33,644 bases of DNA from Gammaproteobacteria bacterium (GCA_018827205.1 JAHJXZ010000085.1:1-33644), one strand, 5' to 3'. Positions 1 to 7,737 are shown, counted from the stretch's first letter. The notes: generated from the letters alone by a model not told the origin. Translations and numbers: made by a program.

Positions 1-156
1 ACCCTGGATAAACCGTTTCATGGGCGTCCCTTGCGATGAGATTCTCGGAAATCATAGCAAGGGTTTACCGGGGCGTTTTTACACACTCTGGGCCAAAAGC
101 GGACTTCCTTATGAGCCGATTGCGAGACTCGTTCGGGCACTCCCGTTCGTGGCCGG
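1..156. other. Left edge, no recognisable gene
   Basis: An open frame runs through this stretch on the plus strand, but its translation has no motif I recognise and its second half overlaps the GAF fragment in another frame. I see no convincing ribosome binding site. Most likely decayed or intergenic DNA. Confidence 0.4.
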
Positions 157-500
157 ATGGCTAGAATGGCTATATCCGCTCCGAGCGCTGAGGTATTTAC
201 AATCGATCAGATTCTGTCGCTTCTCTCCGAAACCGTTCCCCAAGCCCGGACATTCGATGATCTGACACGGCCTTTGCTAACGCTGCTTAGCAAGGTGACC
301 GGAATGGAGTCGACCTATCTGACGACCATCAATATCGAGGAGGGTGTCTAGCGCGTCGAGTTCGCCCGCAATGTCGAGAGCATGGTCATCCCGGAAGGGC
401 TGGTGGTGCCATGGCGGACACACTATACAAGCGCGCTTTGGAGGAGAATCGGCTGTGCTCAGATAACGTGGCGTGCAGGAGTGATGACTTGCACGTCCTC
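157..500 (+). pseudogene. Decayed GAF-domain sensor protein, N-terminal fragment
   Basis: The translation from 157 resembles the start of a stand-alone or diguanylate-cyclase-linked GAF domain (a stretch reading TRPLLTLLSKVTGMESTYLT, then a strand like NIEEGV). Frame 1 hits TAG at 349-351, yet the same frame reads on sensibly after the stop (RVEFARNVESMVIPEGLVVPW). Near 405-411 the GAF-like reading moves to another frame, where DTLYKRALEENRLCSDNVA continues the pattern. So the gene carries one nonsense codon and one frameshift and loses recognisable similarity after about 480-500. GAF domains bind small ligands and usually feed a signalling output; none is left here. Assignment rests on pattern recognition only; the broken state is visible directly. 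Confidence 0.55.
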
Positions 501-1086
501 TACTATGACATTAGCGGTAACACCTTCCAGCATTTGTTACCTGGCCTCCGAGGCGACCTTGTAAACTTTGCGCAGCGTCATCGCGGCGAGGATCAAAGGT
601 GCTGGCCAAAGCGTCATGCGCTGTACCAGCAAGCCCGCAATCCCCCCTATCGCTGGTCGGGAGCGACTCGAAATTGGCAGCCCACCTGCGCGGTCACATT
701 CAACCCCGAAAGGAGCAGCCAGCGCTGAAAATGGCTGCATAAAAAACACGGCTGACGGGACAACTACCTTGCAAAACGCCGCGATTAAGCGACGCTGAAA
801 ATACTTGAGTGAATTCAGCTCAATACGTGCGAAATCTTACCGGTGTTGTTGCTGGAAAATGGCTTGCCGACAGCGCCGATGATGGGTGGGCGGTAAATAC
901 TTGCCGCCTGCCGGCAAGATTCATCCCATAGGATGTCTCTACTGCCTGTATCTTATGCTGAGACTTCTCATAATATTTTTAATACTAGCCTCTAAGTCTA
1001 TGAATATCCGTCAGTAATGCCGATTGGCATGTAACTTGCCCAGCCATGTGCGGCTAGTCGCAATATCAATCATGACAGGAGGCAGT
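501..1086. other. Gene-poor stretch, decayed DNA and upstream region of the EF-hand gene
   Basis: Several short open frames overlap here on both strands. One on the minus strand (749 to 537) has a hydrophobic patch reading LLVQRMTLWPAPLILAAMTLRKVYKVASEAR that could be the tail of a small membrane protein, but I cannot name it. A perfect 7-bp inverted repeat, CTTGCCG/CGGCAAG, lies at 900-906 and 912-918. The DNA from about 960 to 1,020 is AT-rich and is the likely place for the promoter of the EF-hand gene; no clear -35/-10 pair stands out. Confidence 0.35.
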
Positions 1087-1557
1087 ATGAACACAATTTC
1101 AAATGTAATTGGTTTTGACCCTTCCCAGTTTACTCAGCGCTCCACTGAACGCTTTAAAACGGCTGACCTCGATGGCAACGAAAAAGTTTCCAAAGATGAG
1201 TTCTTGCAGGTTGCCAGCGCCAACGGTATCGATGCGGCGCGCATTGAAAAAATGTTCAATAAAATGGATGGCAATGGTGATGGCAGTATAAGCCAGCAAG
1301 AGCATCATCAGATGATGCAGAAAGCACAAGATCGTATATCCAATATGATGGCGAAAGCAGAAAGTGGACAAGTGGGTTTTGATGCCGTTCTGTCACTTAT
1401 GCAATCTCTCAGTGAAGATGTTGTAGAACCGTCGGCACAACAGCAATTAGTTGATGTGTTAGAGCGACTCAAATCCGGTGAAAAAAGTGAGACTGCGCTT
1501 AATGATGGAGTATCACTCATTAACAACCTTTTGCCTAAAATTGATACCAATGCTTAA
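1087..1557 (+). CDS. EF-hand calcium-binding protein
   Basis: A 156-residue protein with two canonical EF-hand loops: residues 27-38 (D-L-D-G-N-E-K-V-S-K-D-E) and 61-72 (D-G-N-G-D-G-S-I-S-Q-Q-E). Both keep the acidic positions 1, 3, 5 and the closing Glu 12, so both should bind Ca2+. The rest is predicted helical with no signal peptide or membrane segment, so it is probably cytoplasmic. The start at 1087 is chosen because AGGAGG lies just upstream (about 1078-1083); an in-frame extension to 1024 lacks such a site. Small EF-hand proteins occur in many proteobacteria as calcium sensors or buffers; the target here is unknown. It sits alone between a decayed GAF gene and an IS fragment, with no operon partner. 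Confidence 0.85.
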   Translation: MNTISNVIGFDPSQFTQRSTERFKTADLDGNEKVSKDEFLQVASANGIDAARIEKMFNKMDGNGDGSISQQEHHQMMQKAQDRISNMMAKAESGQVGFDAVLSLMQSLSEDVVEPSAQQQLVDVLERLKSGEKSETALNDGVSLINNLLPKIDTNA

Positions 1558-1632
1558 GTAAATGCTGATTTATTCGTCGCCCACTGAGGATTTTGGCACA
1601 ATGAGCTGAAACAAACGGCACGAGTTCTGCTG

Positions 1633-1989
1633 ATGCAGAAAACCTTTTCCGAAGCGGAATACACCGGCAAGAAAAAGCTGATTCGGCGAAATCAGGTCCT
1701 CAACGAAATCGATCAATTCGCGCACTGGGCCTTGCTTGAGGCCCGGGTCGCACCGTTCTATACGGACAACACCGGCAAGCGTGGGCGGCCTAGCATTGGA
1801 CTTTCGCGCATGTTGCGCCTGCATGTCTTACATCAGTGTTTTGGACTTTCCGATGAAGGTACGGAAGATGCTGTGAATGACAGTCAGGCCATACGATTGT
1901 TTGTAGACGTCGTCCTGAGTCACGAGTCCGCACCGGATGCGACCACACTGCTGAAGTTCCGCTCAAACCTGAGCAAGGACGCTCAGTGA
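1633..1989 (+). mobile_element. Truncated IS5-family transposase
   Basis: The 118-residue frame starts MQKTFSEAEYTGKKK and contains RGRPSIGLSRMLRLHVLHQCFGLSDEG and DSQAIRLFV, the N-terminal region of IS5-family DDE transposases of about 320 residues. It also has the typical ESAPDATTLLKFR stretch, where the first catalytic Asp region begins. After that it ends abruptly (from about 1,970), so the rest of the DDE domain is missing and the protein cannot transpose anything. No matching inverted repeats could be paired around it. It is the remnant of an insertion sequence and marks the left part of the window as a decayed, recombined area. Confidence 0.8.
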
Positions 1990-2251
1990 AGCGCCGAAAG
2001 GCAACTTGAAATTTCTTCCCGCCACTTCGACAGCATGCAACCTGACCGGCCAGCTGCCGCCGAACATACTTTTCCAACAACCTCGGCCAAAAGCAGCCAC
2101 TCACCGGTGACTACTTTTAATTCGTAGCAGTCGATCGTGATGATTACAACCACGCCGAAAACAAACGTATTCCCCTCCCTGAATTCTGTTGTTGCGATAT
2201 ATGGCTCGGAAGTTTCGAAATAAACGGGGAGGTTAAGTTTGAATCGCCCCG
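1990..2251. other. Intergenic stretch between IS fragment and sensor kinase
   Basis: Nothing here is recognisable with confidence. A minus-strand frame (2267 to 1983, overlapping the end of the kinase gene) is open and translates to a mostly hydrophobic sequence (TTEFREGNTFVFGVVVIITI), but it has no ribosome binding site that I can see and no known motif. Confidence 0.35.
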
Positions 2252-3544
2252 TCAGCCTATCGGCCACTCAAACCGTACGATGGTCCTTGCAGCATCAGGC
2301 GAACGTGAGAACGTAACGCTGCCGCGCATTCGTGTGGCAACGCGCTGCACAACTGCCAACCCCAGGCCCAAACCCGGATGCCGGCGGGCCGTATCGCCAC
2401 GTGCAAAGGCTTGCAGCATCGCCTGCTGATCTTCCGGCGCGATACCCGATCCGCAGTCCTCGACCTCAATCATAGCCCTGAGACCCACCGTGCCCACGGT
2501 CAGTCGCACCGGCGGCTGGCCGTGGGTAAACGCATTGTCGAGCAAGTTGCCAATCACGCGCTCAAGCAGAACGCCACTGGCGTGAGGCACGATGAGCGAC
2601 GGCGGTACTGTAACCAGCAACTCCGTATCGGCACGCTGCTGCTGTTCCACTACGCTGTTTGCCACTATGGCCACATCCACCGTCTCGTCCAGACACAGCT
2701 CACCACTGCGCACATAGTCGAGAAAGCTTCCTACGAGCCGATCTGCTTGCAGCGCATTACGCACGATGACTTCGCGCTTCGGGGCCATGCCATCGCTCTC
2801 AGGCAAAAGCTCGGCCGCCATGCGAATCCGGCCGAGCGGGCTTCGAAGATCATGTGACACACCCGCCAACAGCAATGCACGTTCGCGCTCTTGTTGATCA
2901 AGCGACTGCCGCAACGTACGCCAGGCTTCGTCGATCGCTTGGACTTCCGCGCTAGCGTGTGGCAGCGGGTCGCTGGATACATCGTCGGCCGCAATACGCG
3001 CGCGCAAGGCTTCGAGCGGCTGTGCCAGACGATGTGCGATCAAGGCACTGGCAGCGATAGCCAGCCCGACCAGCAGTAGCGTTGCGATCAGCACCCGCTC
3101 GCCCAGCGCCTCTTCGACAATGGCACTTTCGAACCCCACCCAGCGCACGCTGCCATCTGTGCCCCGTAGCGCCAACCAAAGCGTCGGCGCTACCGCCGTG
3201 ACGTCCCGTTTACGACCGAAGACCAGGTCTGCCACCGGCAATCCGGCCTCAATCAATGCCTGGCTGACAATTGATCGGCGCGGCGTCAGTGATGCGATCC
3301 CGAACACCTCACCAGGTCGCTGATCCGAGGCCTGCAAGGGGCCGGGCGCAATTTGCCGTGCCTTTTCTATCGGCGCGCCCTGTGCCACGAGCATCAAGGC
3401 GGGTGCCCAGCGTGATGCAACAAGCTGCGCCACCGTGCGGTGGCGCTCCGCGTAGAAGATCATCGCCAGCATCGCGGTGAGCACGATGGCCACCGCCACC
3501 TGCGCCGCGAGCAGGCGCGCAAACAAACTGCCGTAGCGGCTCAT
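2252..3544 (-). CDS. Two-component sensor histidine kinase (EnvZ/OmpR-type)
   Basis: A 430-residue inner-membrane kinase. A first membrane segment (about 10-31) and a second (about 150-171) enclose a periplasmic domain of about 120 residues with no motif I can name. A short HAMP-like linker follows, then HisKA with the phospho-acceptor His231 in GVSHDLRSPLGRIRMAAEL. The ATPase domain has the N box (RVIGNLLDNAFTHG), the G1 box (EDCGSGIAPED) and the G2 box (HPGLGLGLAVV). It autophosphorylates and passes phosphate to the response regulator encoded 12 nt upstream on the same strand, so the two form one operon. The stimulus is unknown. The divergent membrane hydroxylase and exported Cys-rich protein hint at an envelope signal, which is inference. 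Length and motif order are normal for the family. Confidence 0.93.
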   Translation of the reverse strand: MSRYGSLFARLLAAQVAVAIVLTAMLAMIFYAERHRTVAQLVASRWAPALMLVAQGAPIEKARQIAPGPLQASDQRPGEVFGIASLTPRRSIVSQALIEAGLPVADLVFGRKRDVTAVAPTLWLALRGTDGSVRWVGFESAIVEEALGERVLIATLLLVGLAIAASALIAHRLAQPLEALRARIAADDVSSDPLPHASAEVQAIDEAWRTLRQSLDQQERERALLLAGVSHDLRSPLGRIRMAAELLPESDGMAPKREVIVRNALQADRLVGSFLDYVRSGELCLDETVDVAIVANSVVEQQQRADTELLVTVPPSLIVPHASGVLLERVIGNLLDNAFTHGQPPVRLTVGTVGLRAMIEVEDCGSGIAPEDQQAMLQAFARGDTARRHPGLGLGLAVVQRVATRMRGSVTFSRSPDAARTIVRFEWPIG

Positions 3545-3556
3545 CGGGCGAATACG

Positions 3557-4273
3557 CTAAGACGCACGGGCACCGGCACCACGTGGTATGAAGGCATACC
3601 CCTCACCGCGCACGGTGTCGATCCACTGGGTGCCCATGCTCGCGTCGCGCAGCTTGCGCCGCAACCGCGCAATCTGCACGTCGACTGTGCGCTCCTGCGG
3701 TTGGTAGCTGCCTACTTGCACCGCCTCGGAAAGCGCCTCGCGTGTCAGCGGGGTGCCAGGCTGCTTGGCCAGCGTAACCAGAAGCTTGAATTCAATACTG
3801 GTGAGCGTCACGACACCGCCGTCGGCGATGACTTCACGCTTGAGGAAATCAATCGACAGTCCTGCAAAACGCAGCACAGCGGTGTTTGCATGCTCGGGTT
3901 TCGTGCGGCGCAGCAGCGCACGTACGCGTGCCACCAGCTCACGGGGTTCGAAGGGTTTGGCCAGATAATCGTCGGCACCAATCTCCAATCCGAGCACGCG
4001 GTCCATTGGATCGCCACGAGCAGTGAGCATCACAAGGCCGAGGGCCGAGTACGCCGCACGCCAGCGGCGGGCGAGTTCGAAACCATTACCGTCAGGCAGC
4101 ATTACATCAAGCAGAACGACGTCCGGCTGGCCTGCCGCCAGTGCTCGCTCGCCATCGCCCGCGCTCAATGCCGTTTGCGTGGACCAGCCCTCGCGTGCCA
4201 GCAACTCCACCAGCATGGCGGACAGTTCGGCATCGTCATCGACGATAAGGATCTGCGGTTGCATTCGCGGCAT
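3557..4273 (-). CDS. OmpR-family DNA-binding response regulator
   Basis: A 238-residue two-domain regulator. The receiver domain (about 5-120) has the acidic pocket DDD at 12-14, the phospho-acceptor Asp56 in VVLLDVMLPDGNG, a Thr in the MLTARGD strand and the conserved Lys in YLAKPFEPREL. The C-terminal winged helix (about 140-230) shows the OmpR pattern EFKLLVTLAKQPGTPLTREAL and ERTVDVQIARLRRKL, ending in IDTVRGEGYAF. It is transcribed with the sensor kinase that follows and should activate or repress promoters when phosphorylated. Start 4273 has AAGGG a few bases upstream; an internal ATG at 4264 is also possible. A perfect 14-bp palindrome 20 bp upstream suggests autoregulation and control of the divergent genes. 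Confidence 0.94.
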   Translation of the reverse strand: MPRMQPQILIVDDDAELSAMLVELLAREGWSTQTALSAGDGERALAAGQPDVVLLDVMLPDGNGFELARRWRAAYSALGLVMLTARGDPMDRVLGLEIGADDYLAKPFEPRELVARVRALLRRTKPEHANTAVLRFAGLSIDFLKREVIADGGVVTLTSIEFKLLVTLAKQPGTPLTREALSEAVQVGSYQPQERTVDVQIARLRRKLRDASMGTQWIDTVRGEGYAFIPRGAGARAS

Positions 4274-4292
4274 GGCCCTTTATTTAGCTATA

Positions 4293-4306
4293 CGACAGCG
4301 CTGTCG
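4293..4306. promoter_or_regulatory. Palindromic operator candidate between divergent genes
   Basis: CGACAGCGCTGTCG is a perfect 14-bp palindrome 20 bp upstream of the response-regulator start, inside the gap shared with the plus-strand Cys-rich protein gene. The position fits a repressor or regulator binding site. OmpR-type proteins more often bind direct repeats, so another regulator may be involved. Confidence 0.35.
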
Positions 4307-4524
4307 CAATTCGTCGTTTTTCGTAGACGCGCACAGCACCGGGCGGCACTTAATATTTGCACATGCTCAGTACGATGCATCTGCCTTTCACACTCCCATA
4401 AGAGTCCGCCATGCACAAGGTTCACTCACGCCCCCTTGCCTCAGCCATGGACGCCGTCGTCACACCGGCATCCGCGTGTCATGACCAAGACCATCACAGA
4501 CACCAGAACACCAAGACGCGTGCA

Positions 4525-4890
4525 ATGCACACTCGACGGTTTGCCGACCTCCCCCGAACCCTAGCCCTCGGTGGACTATGTGCAGCGATGCTATGGGCCA
4601 GCGCCCCTGTAACGGCCAGCGAACGCACCCTGGCGCAGGCCTGCCGCAGCGATGCGCGAAAATTTTGCACCAGCCTGCGACCTGGCGAGGGGCGCATCGT
4701 CACCTGCCTGCGCGAGAACACCCGTCAGTTGTCTGCTGCATGCCAATTCCAGCTCAACAAGATCGACACCTGTGCAGTCGAAGTGCAGCAGTTGTGCGCG
4801 GACATACCGGATGAGGGCGAGAAGAAACAGTGCCACAAGGACAGGCGTACCAAGTTAAGTGCGGGTTGCCAAGCCGCGGCCGGAGACTGA
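4525..4890 (+). CDS. Exported cysteine-rich repeat protein
   Basis: From the ATG at 4525 the protein has 121 residues and begins with a classical signal peptide (basic MHTRRF, then hydrophobic ALGGLCAAMLWASAPVTA), so it is probably periplasmic. The mature part has two repeats with regularly spaced Cys (ACRSDARKFCTSLRPGEGR followed by CLRE, AACQ; then TCAVEVQQLCADIP, QCHKD, GC), the pattern of the Cys-rich Golgi/FGFR-type repeat family found in many proteobacterial exported proteins. Function is unknown; disulphide pairing is likely. An in-frame ATG at 4411 with a weak AAGAG upstream would add 38 residues in front of the signal peptide, which argues for the inner start. It is followed 5 nt later by the hydroxylase-family gene, so the two are probably one transcript divergent from the two-component pair. 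Confidence 0.75.
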   Translation: MHTRRFADLPRTLALGGLCAAMLWASAPVTASERTLAQACRSDARKFCTSLRPGEGRIVTCLRENTRQLSAACQFQLNKIDTCAVEVQQLCADIPDEGEKKQCHKDRRTKLSAGCQAAAGD

Positions 4891-4895
4891 CCATC

Positions 4896-5822
4896 ATGGA
4901 TCACATCGCCTTGAATGACTTCGCGACTTCCGATCTACGGCCCTGGCTCAGCGTCTTGATTGTCGTCTTGCTGGGTATTGCTGCCATTGAAGGCATCGTC
5001 CTCTCGCGTCGTACCCCGGGTGGCTATGATTGGCGAGCTTTTGCCGCGTCAATCGCTGATGCAATCGGGCGCGGCATCACCGACGCAGTGTCCACCGGGC
5101 TCGGCCTGGTGATTGCGATTCTGCTGCTTGGCTGGATCTACGAGCACCGCCTGTTCACCATCACGATGGACACCTGGTGGGCCTTCGCACTGTTGTTCGT
5201 AGGCGAGGAGCTTTGCTACTACTGGTACCACCGAAGTGCCCATCGCGTGCGCTGGTTCTGGGCGACGCATGCTGTGCATCATTCACCCAATCAACTGACG
5301 CTGGCCACCGCTCTGCGGCTCGGCTGGACGGGCAAGCTCACCGGTACGGCAGTGTTTTTCGCGCCCTTGGTGTGGCTCGGCTTTTCACCGTTGGCGGTGA
5401 TGCTCGCGATGTCGGCCAATCTGCTCTATCAGTTTTGGCTGCACACCACCTGGATACCGAAGCTGGGAAGCGTGTTTGAGCGCTGGTTCAATTCCCCCTC
5501 CAACCACCGCGTGCATCACGGCAGCAACCCGGAATACCTGGACTGTAACTATGGTGGCGTGCTGATGGTCTTCGACCGCCTGTTTGGCACTTATGTGGAG
5601 GAACGCGCCGATATGCCACCGCACTATGGCCTGACCAACCCACTGCTGACATACAACCCGTTGCGCATCGCCTTCCATGAGTGGATTAACCTGGTGCGTG
5701 ATGTGGCTAACGCACGCAGCCTTGGGGATATCTGGCGTGCATTGTTCGCACCGCCCGGCGCACGCAAAATAACGACGACGAGCGAAGGATCAAATAGAGA
5801 GCCACCTAGCGTCAACGACTAG
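4896..5822 (+). CDS. Sterol desaturase / fatty acid hydroxylase family membrane protein
   Basis: A 308-residue integral membrane protein with the di-iron histidine clusters of the fatty-acid hydroxylase superfamily: HRSAH (112-116), HAVHH (125-129) and HRVHH (204-208). The tail NPEYLDCNYGGVLMVFDRLFGTY is typical of bacterial members. Membrane segments lie at about 15-37, 66-82, 92-110 and 150-180. The family inserts oxygen into lipid-like substrates using a membrane-bound di-iron centre; the bacterial substrate is not predictable here. Start 4896 has GGAG overlapping the end of the upstream gene, 5 nt away, so translation is probably coupled. A longer frame from 4830 would overlap the upstream gene in another frame and is rejected. 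Together with the two-component pair it may form a module sensing and changing membrane lipids (inference). Confidence 0.88.
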   Translation: MDHIALNDFATSDLRPWLSVLIVVLLGIAAIEGIVLSRRTPGGYDWRAFAASIADAIGRGITDAVSTGLGLVIAILLLGWIYEHRLFTITMDTWWAFALLFVGEELCYYWYHRSAHRVRWFWATHAVHHSPNQLTLATALRLGWTGKLTGTAVFFAPLVWLGFSPLAVMLAMSANLLYQFWLHTTWIPKLGSVFERWFNSPSNHRVHHGSNPEYLDCNYGGVLMVFDRLFGTYVEERADMPPHYGLTNPLLTYNPLRIAFHEWINLVRDVANARSLGDIWRALFAPPGARKITTTSEGSNREPPSVND

Positions 5823-6005
5823 TGAATCACCCCTGATTCCCTCGGCACTTTCGACTGACTGCTTTTGGCCGGTTGCCGCCTGTCGTGACGGACTCTTCCT
5901 AGGTGCTCAGGCGAGCAAATGAGTGCAAATGGCTGGTCAGATGAGTGCAATTGCATATTGGCAATAGCAACAGACAGCCCCATCCGCACGAAAGCTGTTT
6001 GCCCC
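5823..6005. other. Intergenic, short direct repeat
   Basis: No gene seen. ATGAGTGCAA occurs twice, at 5919-5928 and 5941-5950, exactly 22 bp apart (two helical turns). This lies about 60 bp before the 32-bp array and may belong to the same nucleoprotein site. Confidence 0.35.
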
Positions 6006-6276
6006 GATGACATAGCCTAACAGCGACATCCTGGGCGTGTCGCAAGCTCGCGCCGCGATACGTATCTTGTGTCGCATGCGCTAGCCGCGATACCCCCCGC
6101 ATGTCGCAGACTCGATTTGCGACTCTCTGGGAGTGTCGTCGGGCAACGGTGCGATACACCGAGTCTGTCGCCAACACGCGCTGCGATACGCTGACCATGT
6201 CGCATGCAGGTAGCTGCGATACAGCCAGCATGTCGCAGCTGCGGTTTGCGACACACTTACTGTGCCGCATGCGGCA
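6006..6276. repeat. 32-bp-period tandem array of paired 7-bp boxes
   Basis: TGTCGCA-like boxes start at 6038, 6070, 6102, 6134, 6166, 6198, 6231 and about 6263. GCGATAC/GCGACAC boxes start at 6023, 6055, 6087, 6119, 6151, 6183, 6216 and 6248. Spacing is 32 bp throughout, with a single 33-bp step in each series. The consensus unit is TGTCGCA, 10 variable bases, GCGATAC, 8 variable bases. The two boxes are near inverted copies of each other, so each unit can form an imperfect hairpin. Since 32 is not a multiple of three and only the boxes are conserved, this is a DNA-level array (protein-binding or structural) and not coding. The last unit runs into the perfect palindrome TGCCGCATGCGGCA (6263-6276). 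Confidence 0.85.
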
Positions 6277-6282
6277 TTAACA

Positions 6283-6298
6283 GTGCCTGATCAGGCAC
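6283..6298. repeat. Perfect 16-bp palindrome after the array
   Basis: GTGCCTGATCAGGCAC is self-complementary over all 16 bases and lies 6 bp past the TGCCGCATGCGGCA palindrome closing the 32-bp array. It may be a dimeric protein binding site; no T-run follows, so a terminator is unlikely. Confidence 0.6.
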
Positions 6299-6490
6299 CG
6301 CAAGCAGCCGGAAGTGTCACCATCACAGCCTCATCTGGCGCAAAGAATGCCCAAACTGGCACTGCTTTTATTGGTTATATTTCGACATAAAAACAATATA
6401 AATCAATTACTTATATTACAAATACGCAACCAAAATCTCGACCAATGGCAAGCATTTTTGAAAGCATCGTTTTTTGATGCATCTCCGCTA
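6299..6490. other. AT-rich intergenic segment
   Basis: No gene recognised. The DNA from about 6,365 to 6,425 is markedly AT-rich compared with both sides (for example AAAAACAATATAAATCAATT), which could mark a promoter or an easily melted site between the 32-bp array and the hairpin cluster. Confidence 0.35.
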
Positions 6491-6779
6491 GCGAGCTTCG
6501 TGCCGCCGAGCTCGCCCCTTCAGCGCCATAGGCGCTGGCTGCTTTTCGATTTTGATGACAAAAGGCTTGCGCGCGCTTTTGCTCACGGCGCACGCTGAAT
6601 GTAGATGAGAAGCGTGTCGCGTGAGTGAGAGCGCGCAACTCTTACTCGCGCCGCGAGTAAGAGGGCGTTGGGGCAGTTCGGACGGAACAAGAAAAAACGA
6701 AGCGAAGGCGTAGTGCATTTCAGTTTAGGCCGAACTGCCCCAACGCCATTCGCGCAGCGGCTTAGCTTTGTCATCAAAA
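6491..6779. repeat. Cluster of perfect inverted repeats upstream of the recombinase
   Basis: Five inverted repeats are packed here. (1) GCGAGCT/AGCTCGC at 6491-6497 and 6509-6515. (2) CAGCGCC-ATA-GGCGCTG at 6521-6537. (3) TTTTGATGACAAA at 6550-6562, repeated inverted at 6767-6779, enclosing the rest. (4) CTCTTACTCGCG/CGCGAGTAAGAG at 6639-6663, 12-bp arms with one central base. (5) GGCGTTGGGGCAGTTCGG at 6664-6681 with its exact 18-bp complement at 6730-6747. The outer 13-bp pair ends 13 bp before the recombinase start codon. The nested arrangement suggests a recombination site, a transfer or replication origin, or a structured leader RNA. No known class is matched. Confidence 0.75.
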
Positions 6780-6792
6780 CAACAAGAAAGAG

Positions 6793-7737
6793 ATGACGAC
6801 CATGCAGCCAACAACCTTGAAGCGGTACCAAACCCGAGCACGCAATTTTTATCAGCATCGCTGCGGCGAGGCTGATCCATCTTCGGCGCAGATCTGCGCG
6901 GCTTTGCTTGCCTGCGCAGGTAACTATTGCCCCAACTCATTCAGCACGCTCAAAAATTCGCTGATGAACGATCAGCTTGCTCGTGGCAACAGCGACACAG
7001 CTACTGCAATCAAAAAGCTGATCAATCCGGTCACAGCGCCTAATAGCAAGATGCCCCGAAAATCCAAGCTGAAACAGATTCGTAAAGTCCCATTCGAGGA
7101 CTTCAAAGCGTTGTACAAGCATCTTCACGCCGGGGGTAATCTCGATGAAGCCGCCTCGCTTGTCCTGACGTACTGGATAGGCGTACGTCCCTGTGAAATG
7201 CGCACGATCTCCGTCTCAGGAAACCAGGTGAAAATCATCGGTGGCAAAAAATCCGCAGAGTTGCATCGTGGCGCTGACCGAACCCTGGTGATCGACAAAC
7301 CCAAGATTCTGAAATTGATTGAATGGGCCGCTCATAGGATGTCGAAATGCCCGCGCACTAACACGGCGATTCGAGATCGATTTCGTCGAGAGGCACGAAC
7401 GCTATGGTCGAGGCGCAAACAGGTTCCGACACTGAAGAGCTTTCGACACCAAATCGGCTCCATTCTGAAAGCGTCCGGAGAAAGCCCGGAAACCATGGCG
7501 TACATCATGGGGCATCAGTCAACAGAGTCTATCAGTGTCTACGGCGATGGTCGTTCTGGTGCAGACCGACAAAGTCACCTCAGACCGGTAGAGGGTCTAG
7601 ACCTGTCGAAGGTGCGAAAACCCAAGAATCCACCGCGATACGGTGCTGGAAGAGTTATTGGTCGGATTGAGTTTCCAGCATCCACTCGTGGCTGGCTTCC
7701 AGGCAAGTCCACCGCACCTAACTCCAGGGGTAGCTAG
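6793..7737 (+). CDS. Orphan tyrosine recombinase
   Basis: A 314-residue protein whose middle and C-terminal parts carry the tyrosine recombinase catalytic set: Arg132 (YWIGVRPCEMRTI), a beta-hairpin lysine region (GGKKS, about 151-154), the second Arg218 in KSFRHQIGS (Lys replaces the usual box II His), His241 in YIMGHQS and the nucleophile Tyr250 in ISVYGD. The N-terminal 1-95 is a plausible core-binding domain. After Tyr250 there is an unusual tail of 64 residues rich in Arg, Pro and Gly. AAGAAAGAG precedes the ATG at 6793. It differs clearly from the island integrase at 25,609-27,075 and has no excisionase or tRNA beside it. The neighbouring hairpin cluster is the obvious candidate for its target site (inference). 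Confidence 0.8.
   Translation: MTTMQPTTLKRYQTRARNFYQHRCGEADPSSAQICAALLACAGNYCPNSFSTLKNSLMNDQLARGNSDTATAIKKLINPVTAPNSKMPRKSKLKQIRKVPFEDFKALYKHLHAGGNLDEAASLVLTYWIGVRPCEMRTISVSGNQVKIIGGKKSAELHRGADRTLVIDKPKILKLIEWAAHRMSKCPRTNTAIRDRFRREARTLWSRRKQVPTLKSFRHQIGSILKASGESPETMAYIMGHQSTESISVYGDGRSGADRQSHLRPVEGLDLSKVRKPKNPPRYGAGRVIGRIEFPASTRGWLPGKSTAPNSRGS

Noticed and set aside
1983..2267. Minus-strand 94-codon frame after the IS fragment
   Set aside because: It overlaps the end of the kinase gene, has no ribosome site and no motif; too weak to call a gene.
3440..4564. Long plus-strand frame (374 codons)
   Set aside because: It is the antisense shadow of the response regulator and kinase genes, which have full domain patterns on the other strand.
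5899..6270. Minus-strand 123-codon frame with repeated peptide motifs (CDM, SVSQ)
   Set aside because: The repeats come from the 32-bp DNA array. The pitch is not a multiple of three, two frames are open at once, and only the DNA boxes are conserved.
6006..6276. CRISPR array
   Set aside because: Conserved parts are only 7-bp boxes spaced 15-17 bp apart; there are no 24-37 bp repeats with unique spacers and no cas genes.
6664..6747. Integron attC site
   Set aside because: The outer arms read GTTGGGG...CCCCAAC, the reverse of the RYYYAAC...GTTRRRY layout, and the stem is perfect without the unpaired bases attC sites need. The recombinase lacks an IntI-like context.
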